A stretch of DNA of 64,000 bases from Alteribacter lacisalsi (lineage in GTDB: Bacteria > Bacillota > Bacilli > Bacillales > Salisediminibacteriaceae), in assembly GCF_003226345.1 (NCBI RefSeq), contig NZ_PDOF01000001.1, positions 1 to 64,000 on the forward strand. The letters are read 5' to 3'. The notes below the pieces were generated by a model. The model was not told the DNA's origin. It did not search any database and saw only the letters and a program-made list of their open reading frames with translations. This document shows, one piece after another, positions 44,437 through 52,309 of the stretch; the stretch's first letter is position 1, and every line of letters begins with the position of its first letter. Made by a program: the position numbers and the translations under genes.

Positions 44437-45279
44437 ATGACGATTGAATACATCAACGGGAAGTATCTAAGTTCCGGTGAAGCAGCTGTGCCGTTAGAGG
44501 AGCGCGGGCACCAGTTTGGTGACGGCGTTTACGAAGTAATCCGGTATTACAATGGACATGGCTTTATGCTGGAGGAACATCTGGAGCGCCTTGAAAAAAG
44601 TGCAGGTGAAATCCGTATCGATCTTGATGGCGGGATCGGCAGAATCAAAGAAATTATAGAAGAGGGCGTGGAAAAATCCGGACTGAAGGACTGTTATGTC
44701 TATCTACAGGTAACAAGGGGGATCGCCCCGAGAAATCACCTGTTTCCAAAAGAGACAAAGCCGTCTGTCTCTATGACAGTCAAGCCGGCTTCAGCACTCA
44801 CCAGGGACATGGTTGAAAACGGCGTGGCGGCCGTTACCCATGCGGATGAGCGCTGGGCGAACTGTTATATCAAATCGCTTAACCTCCTGCCCAACATTCT
44901 GGCAAAACAGACCGCTTCAGAAAAAGGCTGTTATGAAGCGATCCTTCATAAGGATGGCCGTGTGACGGAAGCATCAAGCTCAAATGCGTTTATCGTGAAA
45001 GACGATACGATTATCACCACTCCTCTCAGCCGTGAAATTCTTCCGGGAATTACGAGGGCTGCCTTAAAGGACGTGTGTGACACAGCAGGAATCCGGTTCG
45101 ATGAACAACATTTTACTGTTAGGGAAATGAAACAGGCAGACGAAGTGTTTATTACAAGCACCACGTCAGAAGTTCTTCCGGTTACCACCATCGACGGTGA
45201 TCCTGTGAAAGACGGCAAGCCGGGGAATATGACAAAGCTTGTGCTCGAACTGTTTCAGGCACGCACCCAGAACAGATGA
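44437..45279 (+). CDS. dat: D-amino-acid (D-alanine) aminotransferase
   Basis: PLP enzyme of fold type IV that interconverts D-alanine and 2-oxoglutarate with pyruvate and D-glutamate, supplying D-glutamate for peptidoglycan or breaking down D-amino acids. The cofactor lysine is in CYIKSLNLLPN (about K146), the glutamate motif is DGRVTEASSSN, and the N terminus EERGHQFGDGVYEVIRYYNG is characteristic of Dat. I chose the ATG at 44437 with TTGGAGG upstream; the frame from 44407 lacks one. It overlaps the P1-peptidase gene by four bases. Confidence 0.9.
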   Translation: MTIEYINGKYLSSGEAAVPLEERGHQFGDGVYEVIRYYNGHGFMLEEHLERLEKSAGEIRIDLDGGIGRIKEIIEEGVEKSGLKDCYVYLQVTRGIAPRNHLFPKETKPSVSMTVKPASALTRDMVENGVAAVTHADERWANCYIKSLNLLPNILAKQTASEKGCYEAILHKDGRVTEASSSNAFIVKDDTIITTPLSREILPGITRAALKDVCDTAGIRFDEQHFTVREMKQADEVFITSTTSEVLPVTTIDGDPVKDGKPGNMTKLVLELFQARTQNR

Positions 45280-46292
45280 CAGAGCTGAACCGGAATATCT
45301 GGAAGCTTTCGCCCGGAGATAAGAACTGTATTACCGATGTTCCAGGTGTCAAAGTGGGCCACGTGACCCTTGATGAGCCTCTTGAGAACGGTGAACGAAT
45401 CTGTACCGGTGTGACAGCCATTCTCCCCCACCCCGGTAACCTGTTTCGCCAGAAGGTTGCCGGAGCAGGGGTTGTACTGAATGGGTTTGGAAAAACAACC
45501 GGGCTGATTCAGCTGAACGAACTGGGCCTTCTTGAATCACCAATCATGCTTACAAACACGTTCGCAGTCCCTGCTGTAACCGAAGGAACGCTCCGCTACC
45601 TGTTTTCCAGGACACCAGAGATCGGTGATACAACCGGTACAGTTAATACGGTAACTGGAGAATGCAACGACAGTTATTTGAATACAATTCGTCATTTTGC
45701 CGTTAAACCGGATCACGCAGTAAAGGCAATTGAAGAGGCATCCGATGAACCGTCTGCTGAAGGAGCAGTTGGTGCAGGAAGAGGAATGGTCTGCTTCGGG
45801 ATGAAGGGCGGTATCGGCACCGCGTCCAGACTGGCAGGAGGGTACACAGTCGGCGTGCTGGTTTTGAGTAATTTCGGTAAAAAAGAGGAGTTTCAGGATG
45901 AACGGTACAAAGGTGGCAGGTATTCAGGGACAGAGGGAGTGAATGCGGAATCGGACGGATCGATCATGATTATTCTGGCATCCGATGCTCCGCTCGATCA
46001 CAGGCGCCTCACCCGTGTGGCCAGACGTTGTGCGATCGGGCTCGGCAGAACGGGAAGCCATATGAGTCACGGGAGCGGTGACATTGCCATTGCTTTTTCG
46101 ACAGCCTGCCGATATCCCCACCAGTTAGAAGCGCAGACTTTTTCCTGTGACCTGATTCGGGAAGAGCAGCCGGTCATGCACACTCTGTTTCAGGCAGCCG
46201 CAGAAGCAACTGAAGAAGCGATTGTCCGCTCACTAATGAAAGCTGAAACAACAACTGGAAGAAAAGGCCGGACCGTGCAGGGCTGGTCATAA
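45276..46292 (+). CDS. P1-family (DmpA-type) self-cleaving aminopeptidase
   Basis: Member of the DmpA/BapA family of Ntn-like aminopeptidases, which cut themselves between Gly and Ser so that the new N-terminal Ser becomes the nucleophile. The expected Gly-Ser is in AESDGSIMIILASDAPL (about G228-S229). Early family motifs CITDVPGVKVGH, CTGVTAI and GVVLNGFGKTTGL are clear. DmpA releases N-terminal L- or D-residues, including D-alanine, from amides and short peptides. The start codon lies inside the dat stop (ATGA), tying it to D-amino-acid metabolism. Substrate is inferred from family and partner. Confidence 0.85.
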   Translation: MTELNRNIWKLSPGDKNCITDVPGVKVGHVTLDEPLENGERICTGVTAILPHPGNLFRQKVAGAGVVLNGFGKTTGLIQLNELGLLESPIMLTNTFAVPAVTEGTLRYLFSRTPEIGDTTGTVNTVTGECNDSYLNTIRHFAVKPDHAVKAIEEASDEPSAEGAVGAGRGMVCFGMKGGIGTASRLAGGYTVGVLVLSNFGKKEEFQDERYKGGRYSGTEGVNAESDGSIMIILASDAPLDHRRLTRVARRCAIGLGRTGSHMSHGSGDIAIAFSTACRYPHQLEAQTFSCDLIREEQPVMHTLFQAAAEATEEAIVRSLMKAETTTGRKGRTVQGWS

Positions 46293-46321
46293 AAAAACAC
46301 CGGATTCCGGTGTTTTTTTAT
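46291..46321 (+). terminator. terminator of the dat/P1-peptidase operon
   Basis: AAAAAACACCGGA and TTCCGGTGTTTTTT form a tight hairpin that starts inside the stop codon region and ends in T7. Confidence 0.88.
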
Positions 46322-46500
46322 GTTTCTTTCGTCACGAAAATCGTTATATTCCGCGGCGAGATAACAGCAGACTGTACAATAACAGACGATTTTGGACTTG
46401 ATCCGTTAGTTCCAGGCACAGTTGCAAAAAGGCAGTGGGATTTCTAAAAGATAAGTCGATTTAAGCACTCTCAGTCTGCATAATATAAGGACATTCGTCT

Positions 46501-46515
46501 TATTATCAGAAAATT
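46501..46515 (+). promoter_or_regulatory. possible CodY box before the zinc-finger/aceBA operon
   Basis: On the minus strand this reads AATTTTCTGATAATA and matches AATTTTCWGAAAATT at 13 of 15 positions. It lies 12 bases upstream of the -35 box. The 325-bp gap from 46293 contains no other clear feature than this, the terminator and the promoter. Confidence 0.4.
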
Positions 46516-46527
46516 TATAAAAATGGG

Positions 46528-46557
46528 TTGTAAACACAGAACACTCTGTTATATAAT
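46528..46557 (+). promoter_or_regulatory. sigma-A promoter of the zinc-finger/aceBA operon
   Basis: TTGTAA and TATAAT with an 18-base spacer, 60 bases before the small gene. The spacer holds the palindrome ACAGAACACTCTGT, a possible repressor site. Confidence 0.75.
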
Positions 46558-46617
46558 ACATAACGTAATAGAAACTGTATCATAACAGAAAAGAAAAAAC
46601 GAAAGGGTGTTGAAAAA

Positions 46618-46779
46618 ATGAATTGCCATAAGTGTAACGGTCACGGAGATGTAACGTGCAAAAACTGCGGAGAAAGCAAAACGGCGAAAGCAAAAGACGG
46701 AGGCAGCAAATGCCATGAATGTTGCGGTACCGGCGCTGTTGTTTGTCATTTCTGTCTAGGGAACGGGAATATCGAATAG
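46618..46779 (+). CDS. 53-residue DnaJ-type zinc-finger protein
   Basis: The short frame reads CHKCNGHG, CKNCGE, CHECCGTG and CHFCLGNG: four CxxC motifs, three in the CxxCxGxG form that defines the cysteine-rich zinc domain of DnaJ. Four such pairs would bind two zinc ions. The whole protein is this module, with no J domain or client-binding domain. AAAGGGTG precedes the ATG, a strong promoter lies upstream and aceB begins 13 bases after the stop, so it is the first gene of the glyoxylate-shunt operon. Similar stand-alone modules occur in Bacilli, but I know no function. It may be a small chaperone or redox sensor. Confidence 0.75.
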   Translation: MNCHKCNGHGDVTCKNCGESKTAKAKDGGSKCHECCGTGAVVCHFCLGNGNIE

Positions 46780-46792
46780 AGGAGGAAGCGGC

Positions 46793-48394
46793 TTGAACTG
46801 GATGATTAGCGAAGATCTTCAGAAAAAATACGGCAGGATTCTGACGGGCGATGCGTGCGAATTTGTCACTAAGCTGCATGAGGAATTCGAACCAGAACGG
46901 CAATCTGTACTAAGACAGAGAGGACGGCAGCAGGAGGACATTGACAGTGGAAATCTTCCGGATTTTCGTAAGGAAACAGCTGAGATCAGAAACGGCACTT
47001 GGACAGTGGATGACGTTCCGGCTTCCCTGTACGACCGGAGGGTGGAAATTACAGGTCCGGCAGGCAACCGGAAGATGGTGCTTAATGCCCTCAATTCAGG
47101 AGCGAAAGTCTTCATGGCTGATCTTGAGGATGCGAATTCCCCTACCTGGGAAAATCAGCTTGCAGGACAGGAAAATCTGTACGATGCGATCAGGAGACAA
47201 CTTGATTTTACGGCTGAAAACGGAAAGGAATACGTGCTCACTGACAACCCGGCCGTACTTCTTGTCCGCCCCAGAGGCTGGCATCTGGATGAAACTTCTG
47301 TACACATAAACGGCAAGCCGGTCAGCGGGGCACTTTTTGATTTCGGACTTTATTTTTTTCATAATGCCAAAGAACTCCTGAACCGGGGAGCCGGCCCGTA
47401 TTTTTATCTTCCGAAACTGGAATCCCATCTGGAAGCGAGATTATGGAACAAAGTATTTACCTATGCGCAGAGAGAACTGGGTTTACCGGAAGGCACAATA
47501 AAGGCCACTGTATTAATTGAAACTATTCACGGTGCTTTTGAGGCGGATGAAATTCTTTATGAACTGAGAAAACACAGTGCCGGGCTGAACTGCGGTCGAT
47601 GGGATTACATCTTCAGCTACATTAAGAAACTGCGCAATCACGACCGCTTCATCCTGCCGGACCGGTCGCTTGTAACAATGACGGTTAATTTTATGCGGGC
47701 CTATACCCTTTACGTAGTGAAAACCTGCCATAGACGAAATGCGCATGCAATCGGCGGGATGGCAGCTCAGATCCCGGTTAAAGGAGATCCGGAAGCGAAC
47801 AGCGCCGCGCTTGATAAAGTAAAGAAGGACAAAGAGCGTGAAGTGCTCGACGGACATGATGGTACATGGGTAGCTCATCCGGCACTCGTTCGGGTAGCGA
47901 TGGAAGTGTTTAACCGGCATATGCAGGAGCCTAATCAGCGTTCCAGACAGCGTGAAGACGTTATTGTCACAGCAGCCGACCTTCTTGCGGTTCCCGAAGG
48001 GCCAATTACAGAGGAAGGTCTTCGAGCTAATATTTCTGTAGGGTTACAGTATGTGGAAGCCTGGCTCAGGGGGCAGGGTGCGGTGCCAATTAATCATCTG
48101 ATGGAAGATGTGGCAACTGCAGAAATTTCACGGGCCCAGGTCTGGCAGTGGATCCGTCACCCGAAAGGGGTTCTGGATGATGGAAGAAAGGTTACAAATG
48201 AACTCGTGCTGAAACTGGTCAAAGAGGAAATCGCAAAAATCAGCACAGTGCCCAGTGACAAGGCGTTTAAGGAAAGCAGATTTGAGGCAGCGGAGCAGAT
48301 ATTCAGCGATCTGGTGACAGAAGAACAATTTACGGAATTTCTTACTCTTAAAGCATACCCATATTTAAATGAATCGGAGGAGGCGGTAAAATGA
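46793..48394 (+). CDS. aceB: malate synthase A
   Basis: Condenses glyoxylate with acetyl-CoA to malate, the second step of the glyoxylate shunt. The family landmarks are [14 protein letters not shown], the magnesium/catalytic region [37 protein letters not shown] and the C-terminal [11 protein letters not shown] with VYVEAWLRG-like [29 protein letters not shown]. The 533-residue length is the A isoform. The start is a TTG seven bases after GGAGG; the next ATG is too far downstream of that site. It is coupled to aceA by a four-base overlap. Confidence 0.93.
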   Translation: MNWMISEDLQKKYGRILTGDACEFVTKLHEEFEPERQSVLRQRGRQQEDIDSGNLPDFRKETAEIRNGTWTVDDVPASLYDRRVEITGPAGNRKMVLNALNSGAKVFMADLEDANSPTWENQLAGQENLYDAIRRQLDFTAENGKEYVLTDNPAVLLVRPRGWHLDETSVHINGKPVSGALFDFGLYFFHNAKELLNRGAGPYFYLPKLESHLEARLWNKVFTYAQRELGLPEGTIKATVLIETIHGAFEADEILYELRKHSAGLNCGRWDYIFSYIKKLRNHDRFILPDRSLVTMTVNFMRAYTLYVVKTCHRRNAHAIGGMAAQIPVKGDPEANSAALDKVKKDKEREVLDGHDGTWVAHPALVRVAMEVFNRHMQEPNQRSRQREDVIVTAADLLAVPEGPITEEGLRANISVGLQYVEAWLRGQGAVPINHLMEDVATAEISRAQVWQWIRHPKGVLDDGRKVTNELVLKLVKEEIAKISTVPSDKAFKESRFEAAEQIFSDLVTEEQFTEFLTLKAYPYLNESEEAVK

Positions 48395-49668
48395 TGAGAA
48401 AAACAGCAGAGCAGGTTAAAAAAGACTGGGATACAAATGAGCGCTGGATGGGGGTTGAGCGTCCCTATACGGCTGAGGAAGTGGATCGCCTGAAAGGGTC
48501 GCTGACGATCGAGCATACACTCGCGCGCCACGGAGCCGAAAAACTCTGGTCTTCTCTCCATACGGAGGATTTTATCCGGGCTCTAGGAGCGCTGACGGGA
48601 AATCAGGCCGTTCAGCAGGTAAAAGCAGGGCTAAAGGCCATATACTTAAGCGGCTGGCAGGTGGCAGCTGATGCCAATCTTTCGGGACAGATGTACCCGG
48701 ACCAGAGTCTGTATCCGGCAAACAGTGTACCGAGTGTTGTGAAGCGGATTAACCAGGCTCTCCAGAGAGCCGATCAGATCGACCACAGTGAGGGAAAAAG
48801 CGAAACTGACTGGTTCGTTCCCATTGTGGCTGACGCTGAAGCCGGTTTTGGCGGCCAGCTGAACGTATTTGAACTCATGAAAGGCATGATTGAAGCCGGT
48901 GCAGCAGCTGTCCATTTTGAAGATCAGCTCTCATCTGAAAAGAAGTGCGGGCACCTTGGCGGGAAAGTCCTTCTTCCAACACAGCAGTCTGTACGCAACC
49001 TCATCTCAGCCCGTCTGGCAGCGGACGTGCTGGACGTACCGACGGTCATTATCGCCCGGACGGATGCGAACGCAGCCAACCTGATTACAAGTGATGTAGA
49101 TCCGGAAGATCACCGGTTTATAACAGGTGAGCGGACACCTGAAGGTTTCTACCGTACAACAGCCGGCATCGACCAGGCTATTGCCCGGGGGCTCTCCTAC
49201 GCACCTTATGCCGATCTGATCTGGTGCGAAACGAGCGAACCGAACCTCGAGGAGGCCCGGAAATTCGCTGCGGCGATTCATGAAAAGTTCCCTGGGAAAC
49301 TGCTTGCCTATAACTGCTCGCCGTCTTTCAACTGGAAAAAGAAGCTTGATGACGTAACCATTGCCCGTTTTCAGGAGGAACTCGGCCGGATGGGCTATAA
49401 ATTCCAGTTTGTGACCCTCGCCGGTTTCCATGCCCTCAACCACAGCATGTTTGAACTGGCCAGAGAATACAGCACAAGGGGAATGGCTGCATACTCCGAA
49501 CTTCAGGAAGCTGAATTTGCGAGTGAAAAAGACGGCTACACGGCTACGAAGCATCAGCGGGAAGTCGGGACCGGCTATTTTGATGAAGTAGCCACGGTAA
49601 TTTCAGGAGGCACCTCATCAACAACAGCCCTTAAAGGCTCTACTGAAGAAGAACAGTTCACAAAGTAA
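48391..49668 (+). CDS. aceA: isocitrate lyase
   Basis: Splits isocitrate into glyoxylate and succinate, the first step of the glyoxylate shunt, allowing growth on acetate or fatty acids. The active-site loop [11 protein letters not shown] holds the catalytic cysteine; [23 protein letters not shown] and [15 protein letters not shown] are also family-typical. At 425 residues it is the short bacterial form. The ATG overlaps the aceB stop and follows GGAGGAGG. A strong terminator closes the operon. Confidence 0.95.
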   Translation: MMRKTAEQVKKDWDTNERWMGVERPYTAEEVDRLKGSLTIEHTLARHGAEKLWSSLHTEDFIRALGALTGNQAVQQVKAGLKAIYLSGWQVAADANLSGQMYPDQSLYPANSVPSVVKRINQALQRADQIDHSEGKSETDWFVPIVADAEAGFGGQLNVFELMKGMIEAGAAAVHFEDQLSSEKKCGHLGGKVLLPTQQSVRNLISARLAADVLDVPTVIIARTDANAANLITSDVDPEDHRFITGERTPEGFYRTTAGIDQAIARGLSYAPYADLIWCETSEPNLEEARKFAAAIHEKFPGKLLAYNCSPSFNWKKKLDDVTIARFQEELGRMGYKFQFVTLAGFHALNHSMFELAREYSTRGMAAYSELQEAEFASEKDGYTATKHQREVGTGYFDEVATVISGGTSSTTALKGSTEEEQFTK

Positions 49669-49680
49669 GATAGTGAACAA

Positions 49681-49731
49681 AAGCCACGGAGGGTGAGTAA
49701 TTTTTACTCACTGCCCTGTGGCTTCTTTTTA
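49681..49731 (+). terminator. terminator of the aceBA operon
   Basis: AGCCAC...GTGAGTAA and TTACTCAC...GTGGCT form a long interrupted stem with T5 after it. Confidence 0.9.
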
Positions 49732-49830
49732 TAAGTGGAAATCCTGTTCTATAAGCGAAAATCACAATTTATAAGCTGATTTTATGTTTTATAAGCTGAA
49801 ATTTCATTTTATAAGCTTTAACTGGCACCA
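49731..49830 (+). repeat. five phased 20-bp ATAAGC repeats
   Basis: ATAAGY occurs at 49731, 49751, 49771, 49791 and 49811, exactly every 20 bases. The best unit is ATAAGCTGAAATTTCATTTT, which contains the palindrome TGAAATTTCA; other units are looser after the ATAAGC core. The 20-base step is near two helical turns. It lies between the aceA terminator and the split DUF4129 gene. A second loose repeat of TAACTGG(C/G)AC follows at 49819-49860. Confidence 0.75.
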
Positions 49831-49867
49831 CCATGGACACCTAACTGGGACGCATCCACCAGAAAAA

Positions 49868-49922
49868 TGCAAAACCCCTTCGCACCACACTCCCAACAGA
49901 AGCCACCCTGCGTGGGGTTAAA
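49868..49922 (-). terminator. probable terminator of the MoxR/DUF58/DUF4129 cluster
   Basis: On the minus strand AACCCC...CGCA pairs with TGCG...GGGGTT across a 30-base loop, followed by TTTTGCATTTTT. It lies a few bases after the last stop codon of the cluster. Confidence 0.5.
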
Positions 49923-49930
49923 TGATTAGG

Positions 49931-50161
49931 TTATCTCTCACCCTTCTGTTTTACCTCCGTCATGACATGCCTGATGGCCTGTTTAAATCTTTCCCGCTCA
50001 TCCTTTGACACCTGTTCGCCGCCGTAGCGGACTTTTTGATAAGTCCGGGCGATCGTGTCTTTTGCTGAATCCGGAGCGGGGAGGGGGGCAAGCCATTCAT
50101 CCGCCGTCTGAAAAGCAAGCCGCCCGTACCCTTTTCTGGCCAGTGAATGCTCCATTTTCAA
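49931..50161 (-). CDS. DUF4129 C-terminal segment, separate frame
   Basis: Seventy-six residues that resemble the second half of the DUF4129 domain found at the C terminus of TgpA-like membrane proteins: KMEHSLARKGYGRLAFQTADEWL corresponds to the usual MLR-RRGLPR-TPREYL stretch and TIARTYQKVRYGG to the Tyr-Gly end. The preceding part is in the next gene upstream, whose frame ends VRRHF-stop four bases into this one. The frame opens with TTG (50161) or ATG (50155), with AGGAGG upstream. It is either a coupled second subunit, the product of a minus-one frameshift, or a broken gene; the sequence alone does not decide. Confidence 0.6.
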   Translation of the reverse strand: MKMEHSLARKGYGRLAFQTADEWLAPLPAPDSAKDTIARTYQKVRYGGEQVSKDERERFKQAIRHVMTEVKQKGER

Positions 50162-51147
50162 AAATGCCTCCTGACTTCCTGCTCCGGCTTTAGTATGTTC
50201 CTCAGTGTCTCCCAGGACCGTGGAAGCTGATTAACTTCATGAGAAGGTTCATCCTGAAAGTGTTCTGAAGCGGTCGATGTCTCTTTGTCCTTTCTAAGGC
50301 GGTATAAAGCGTAGAGAAATCCTCCAGCCAATAGAAGTCCGCCGACCATCCAGAAAAAAGCGATCGAGCCAATAAACGTTTCATCCACGTCAACTTCCTC
50401 CATATCAGGAAAAAACGATTCCCCATCACCCTCAGACTCACTTGGATTCTCCATCACTTCTTCTTCAGTATTCTCAGGAAGAATCATAGATAAGAAATAT
50501 GCAAACGGCATCATCAGGTAACCACCTGCCAAAAGAAGGATACGAAATCCTGCAAAAAAGACGGCTGCCAGTACCGGAGTAAATAGTCCCGCCACCAGAC
50601 CGAGCACGGCAACCGCCCCAAACACGGCCGCCGTCCAGCGGAGGTGGGAAGCCAGCTGGCGCGCAGCAAGGCCTGAACCGATGGCGCTGTTCAGAGCAAG
50701 AACAAAGGCTGTCGCAAAGAAATGGGCAATCATCACGTACAGAATCGCCTGGTGTGAAGGAGCTTCTGAAAGGAGCAGGTAGTAAACAGTACCGACAATC
50801 AGCGACAGAATTAATACGGTTACCTCCCTGCTGTCCCCTTCATTGCGCATGTGGCTGATCAGCCTCCAGAATAAAAACAGCACGATAATAGCCGCTGTTC
50901 CAATATGAAAACCGCCAAGCCATGCGCCGCCTATCATGACAGGAACGACGGAAAGGGCATAACCGGCCGGTTTGAACTTGAATAGGAGAGTGAAAAATAC
51001 ACCGGCTCCGATTAAAGTAACGGCCGTATATAAAACAGGGGGAGGATAACCGGGTCCATCCATATAAACGGGAAAAAGCAAAAGATAGAGGAACAGCATA
51101 TCCAGTCCGGTTCTCATCAGTGCAGGAAGACTACGTTGCCAAAACAT
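50158..51147 (-). CDS. TgpA-like membrane protein, N-terminal part, lacking a transglutaminase domain
   Basis: About 329 residues with roughly seven membrane helices in the first 210, an acidic extracellular-like loop (MENPSESEGDGESFFPDMEEVDVDE split by the usual spacing), one more helix (GSIAFFWMVGGLLLAGGFLYALY) and a short cytoplasmic tail. In relatives (B. subtilis YebA group) the place of the acidic loop holds a transglutaminase-like domain; here it is only about 30 residues. The tail enters a DUF4129 domain and then stops at TGA. I chose the ATG at 51147 with AAGGAGG nine bases upstream. It overlaps the DUF58 gene. Confidence 0.65.
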   Translation of the reverse strand: MFWQRSLPALMRTGLDMLFLYLLLFPVYMDGPGYPPPVLYTAVTLIGAGVFFTLLFKFKPAGYALSVVPVMIGGAWLGGFHIGTAAIIVLFLFWRLISHMRNEGDSREVTVLILSLIVGTVYYLLLSEAPSHQAILYVMIAHFFATAFVLALNSAIGSGLAARQLASHLRWTAAVFGAVAVLGLVAGLFTPVLAAVFFAGFRILLLAGGYLMMPFAYFLSMILPENTEEEVMENPSESEGDGESFFPDMEEVDVDETFIGSIAFFWMVGGLLLAGGFLYALYRLRKDKETSTASEHFQDEPSHEVNQLPRSWETLRNILKPEQEVRRHF

Positions 51148-52309
51148 CTGCATCGCCTCCTTCTGATGGGATCAAGATTGCCTGTGTGCCTAATTTCCCG
51201 GCTTTTCCGTAATAAAACCGCTCCATATAGCCATATGTACCAAAATGCAGAATGGCCTTCGGAGGTTCAGAGCGGCTGCTCAGAATACGCTGCAGGAGCC
51301 TGTCTTCTGAAATCGTCAGCTGCCCGTGTCTCAGGCGGGCGAAAATTTCAAGCGCTCTCATGCCATGCTGCTTTCCTTCATCTGCGGCAAGATAAAGGCC
51401 ATTATCCGATCCTGGAATCCGGACATTGACATAAAGATCAAAACGAATTTGGTGACGGACAGCGTAACGGACCGCAAAGCAAGCCTGGCTGAGGACGGTT
51501 TCCAAGTCAGGGATGGTGGAAGAAACAGTCTCGTCGGAACGAACATTAATGACCATCGTCCATTTAGACAAGGTCACATTTTCATATACATTGGTCTGAA
51601 TTTCCCCTGTTCGTGCTGTGGCTTTCCAGTTCAGACGGTTAAAAGGGTCTTTACTCTGGTAAGGTCTTGTCCCCCGCGGCATCGTCACGTCTTCAAACAG
51701 AGAAAAAGGCTGGACGTGCTGTCCCTTTTCCTGAAGGTGAAGGGTTTTGAGCTGGCTCAGGGCTGCAGGATCAGGATAAACGACCACATCTCCCCTGAAA
51801 GACCCATGATACTGCATTTTCACAAAGCTGAGTCTAAACGGATCGTAAATCACTGCTTCAAGGGAGCGGACCTGTACGGTTCCTCTTTTTACTGCCTGGA
51901 CAGGAACGGAGAACCGCCGGGACGTGCCAGGTGGAATGCTCAGGCTTTTTTGATATGAAGAGGGATCGTCTGTATTTTTACCAAGAGCAGACTCATGATC
52001 ATACAGGTGGCAGCCCCATGTCCCGTTAATGACAGGAAGCCGGCTTTGATTTGTAAAGGGAATGGTAACGTGCCCTTCTTCCCCGGGGAAGAGCCTGATG
52101 GTCTGGTGTTCGTAAGGAATTGTCAGACGAGAAGTCACATACCTGAGGTACCACCTGTTCACGAACACAAACAGAATAAAAAAGACAGATAGACTCGCCA
52201 TGAGAATATCTCTCATAATGACAGCAGTGAGGAGCAGGAACGGCACCAGCATCAGCATTGCTGTGTAGGTTCTGGAATGACGCGATTCAATCAGCCATTC
52301 CTTTTTCAT
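51131..52309 (-). CDS. DUF58 domain protein
   Basis: Two N-terminal membrane helices (about 15-52) followed by a DUF58 domain, a von-Willebrand-A-like module. The hallmark is DPFNRLNWKATARTGEIQTNVYE near residue 215. DUF58 proteins almost always pair with MoxR ATPases and are thought to help assemble or regulate envelope proteins; details are not known. It overlaps the MoxR gene by four bases (ATGA) and the next gene by 17, so the three form one operon as in B. subtilis yeaC-yeaD-yebA. Confidence 0.85.
   Translation of the reverse strand: MKKEWLIESRHSRTYTAMLMLVPFLLLTAVIMRDILMASLSVFFILFVFVNRWYLRYVTSRLTIPYEHQTIRLFPGEEGHVTIPFTNQSRLPVINGTWGCHLYDHESALGKNTDDPSSYQKSLSIPPGTSRRFSVPVQAVKRGTVQVRSLEAVIYDPFRLSFVKMQYHGSFRGDVVVYPDPAALSQLKTLHLQEKGQHVQPFSLFEDVTMPRGTRPYQSKDPFNRLNWKATARTGEIQTNVYENVTLSKWTMVINVRSDETVSSTIPDLETVLSQACFAVRYAVRHQIRFDLYVNVRIPGSDNGLYLAADEGKQHGMRALEIFARLRHGQLTISEDRLLQRILSSRSEPPKAILHFGTYGYMERFYYGKAGKLGTQAILIPSEGGDADVLAT

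Noticed and set aside
49731-49830. CRISPR-like or plasmid replication iterons in the 20-bp array
   Set aside because: There is no constant repeat with unique spacers and no replication initiator gene nearby; only the short ATAAGC core is constant.
50155-50175. prfB-like plus-one frameshift at AGGAGG CAT TTT TGA
   Set aside because: The layout recalls prfB (AGGGGG TAT CTT TGA), but a plus-one shift leads into a frame that does not encode the DUF4129 remainder. The needed shift is minus one, so the prfB mechanism does not fit.
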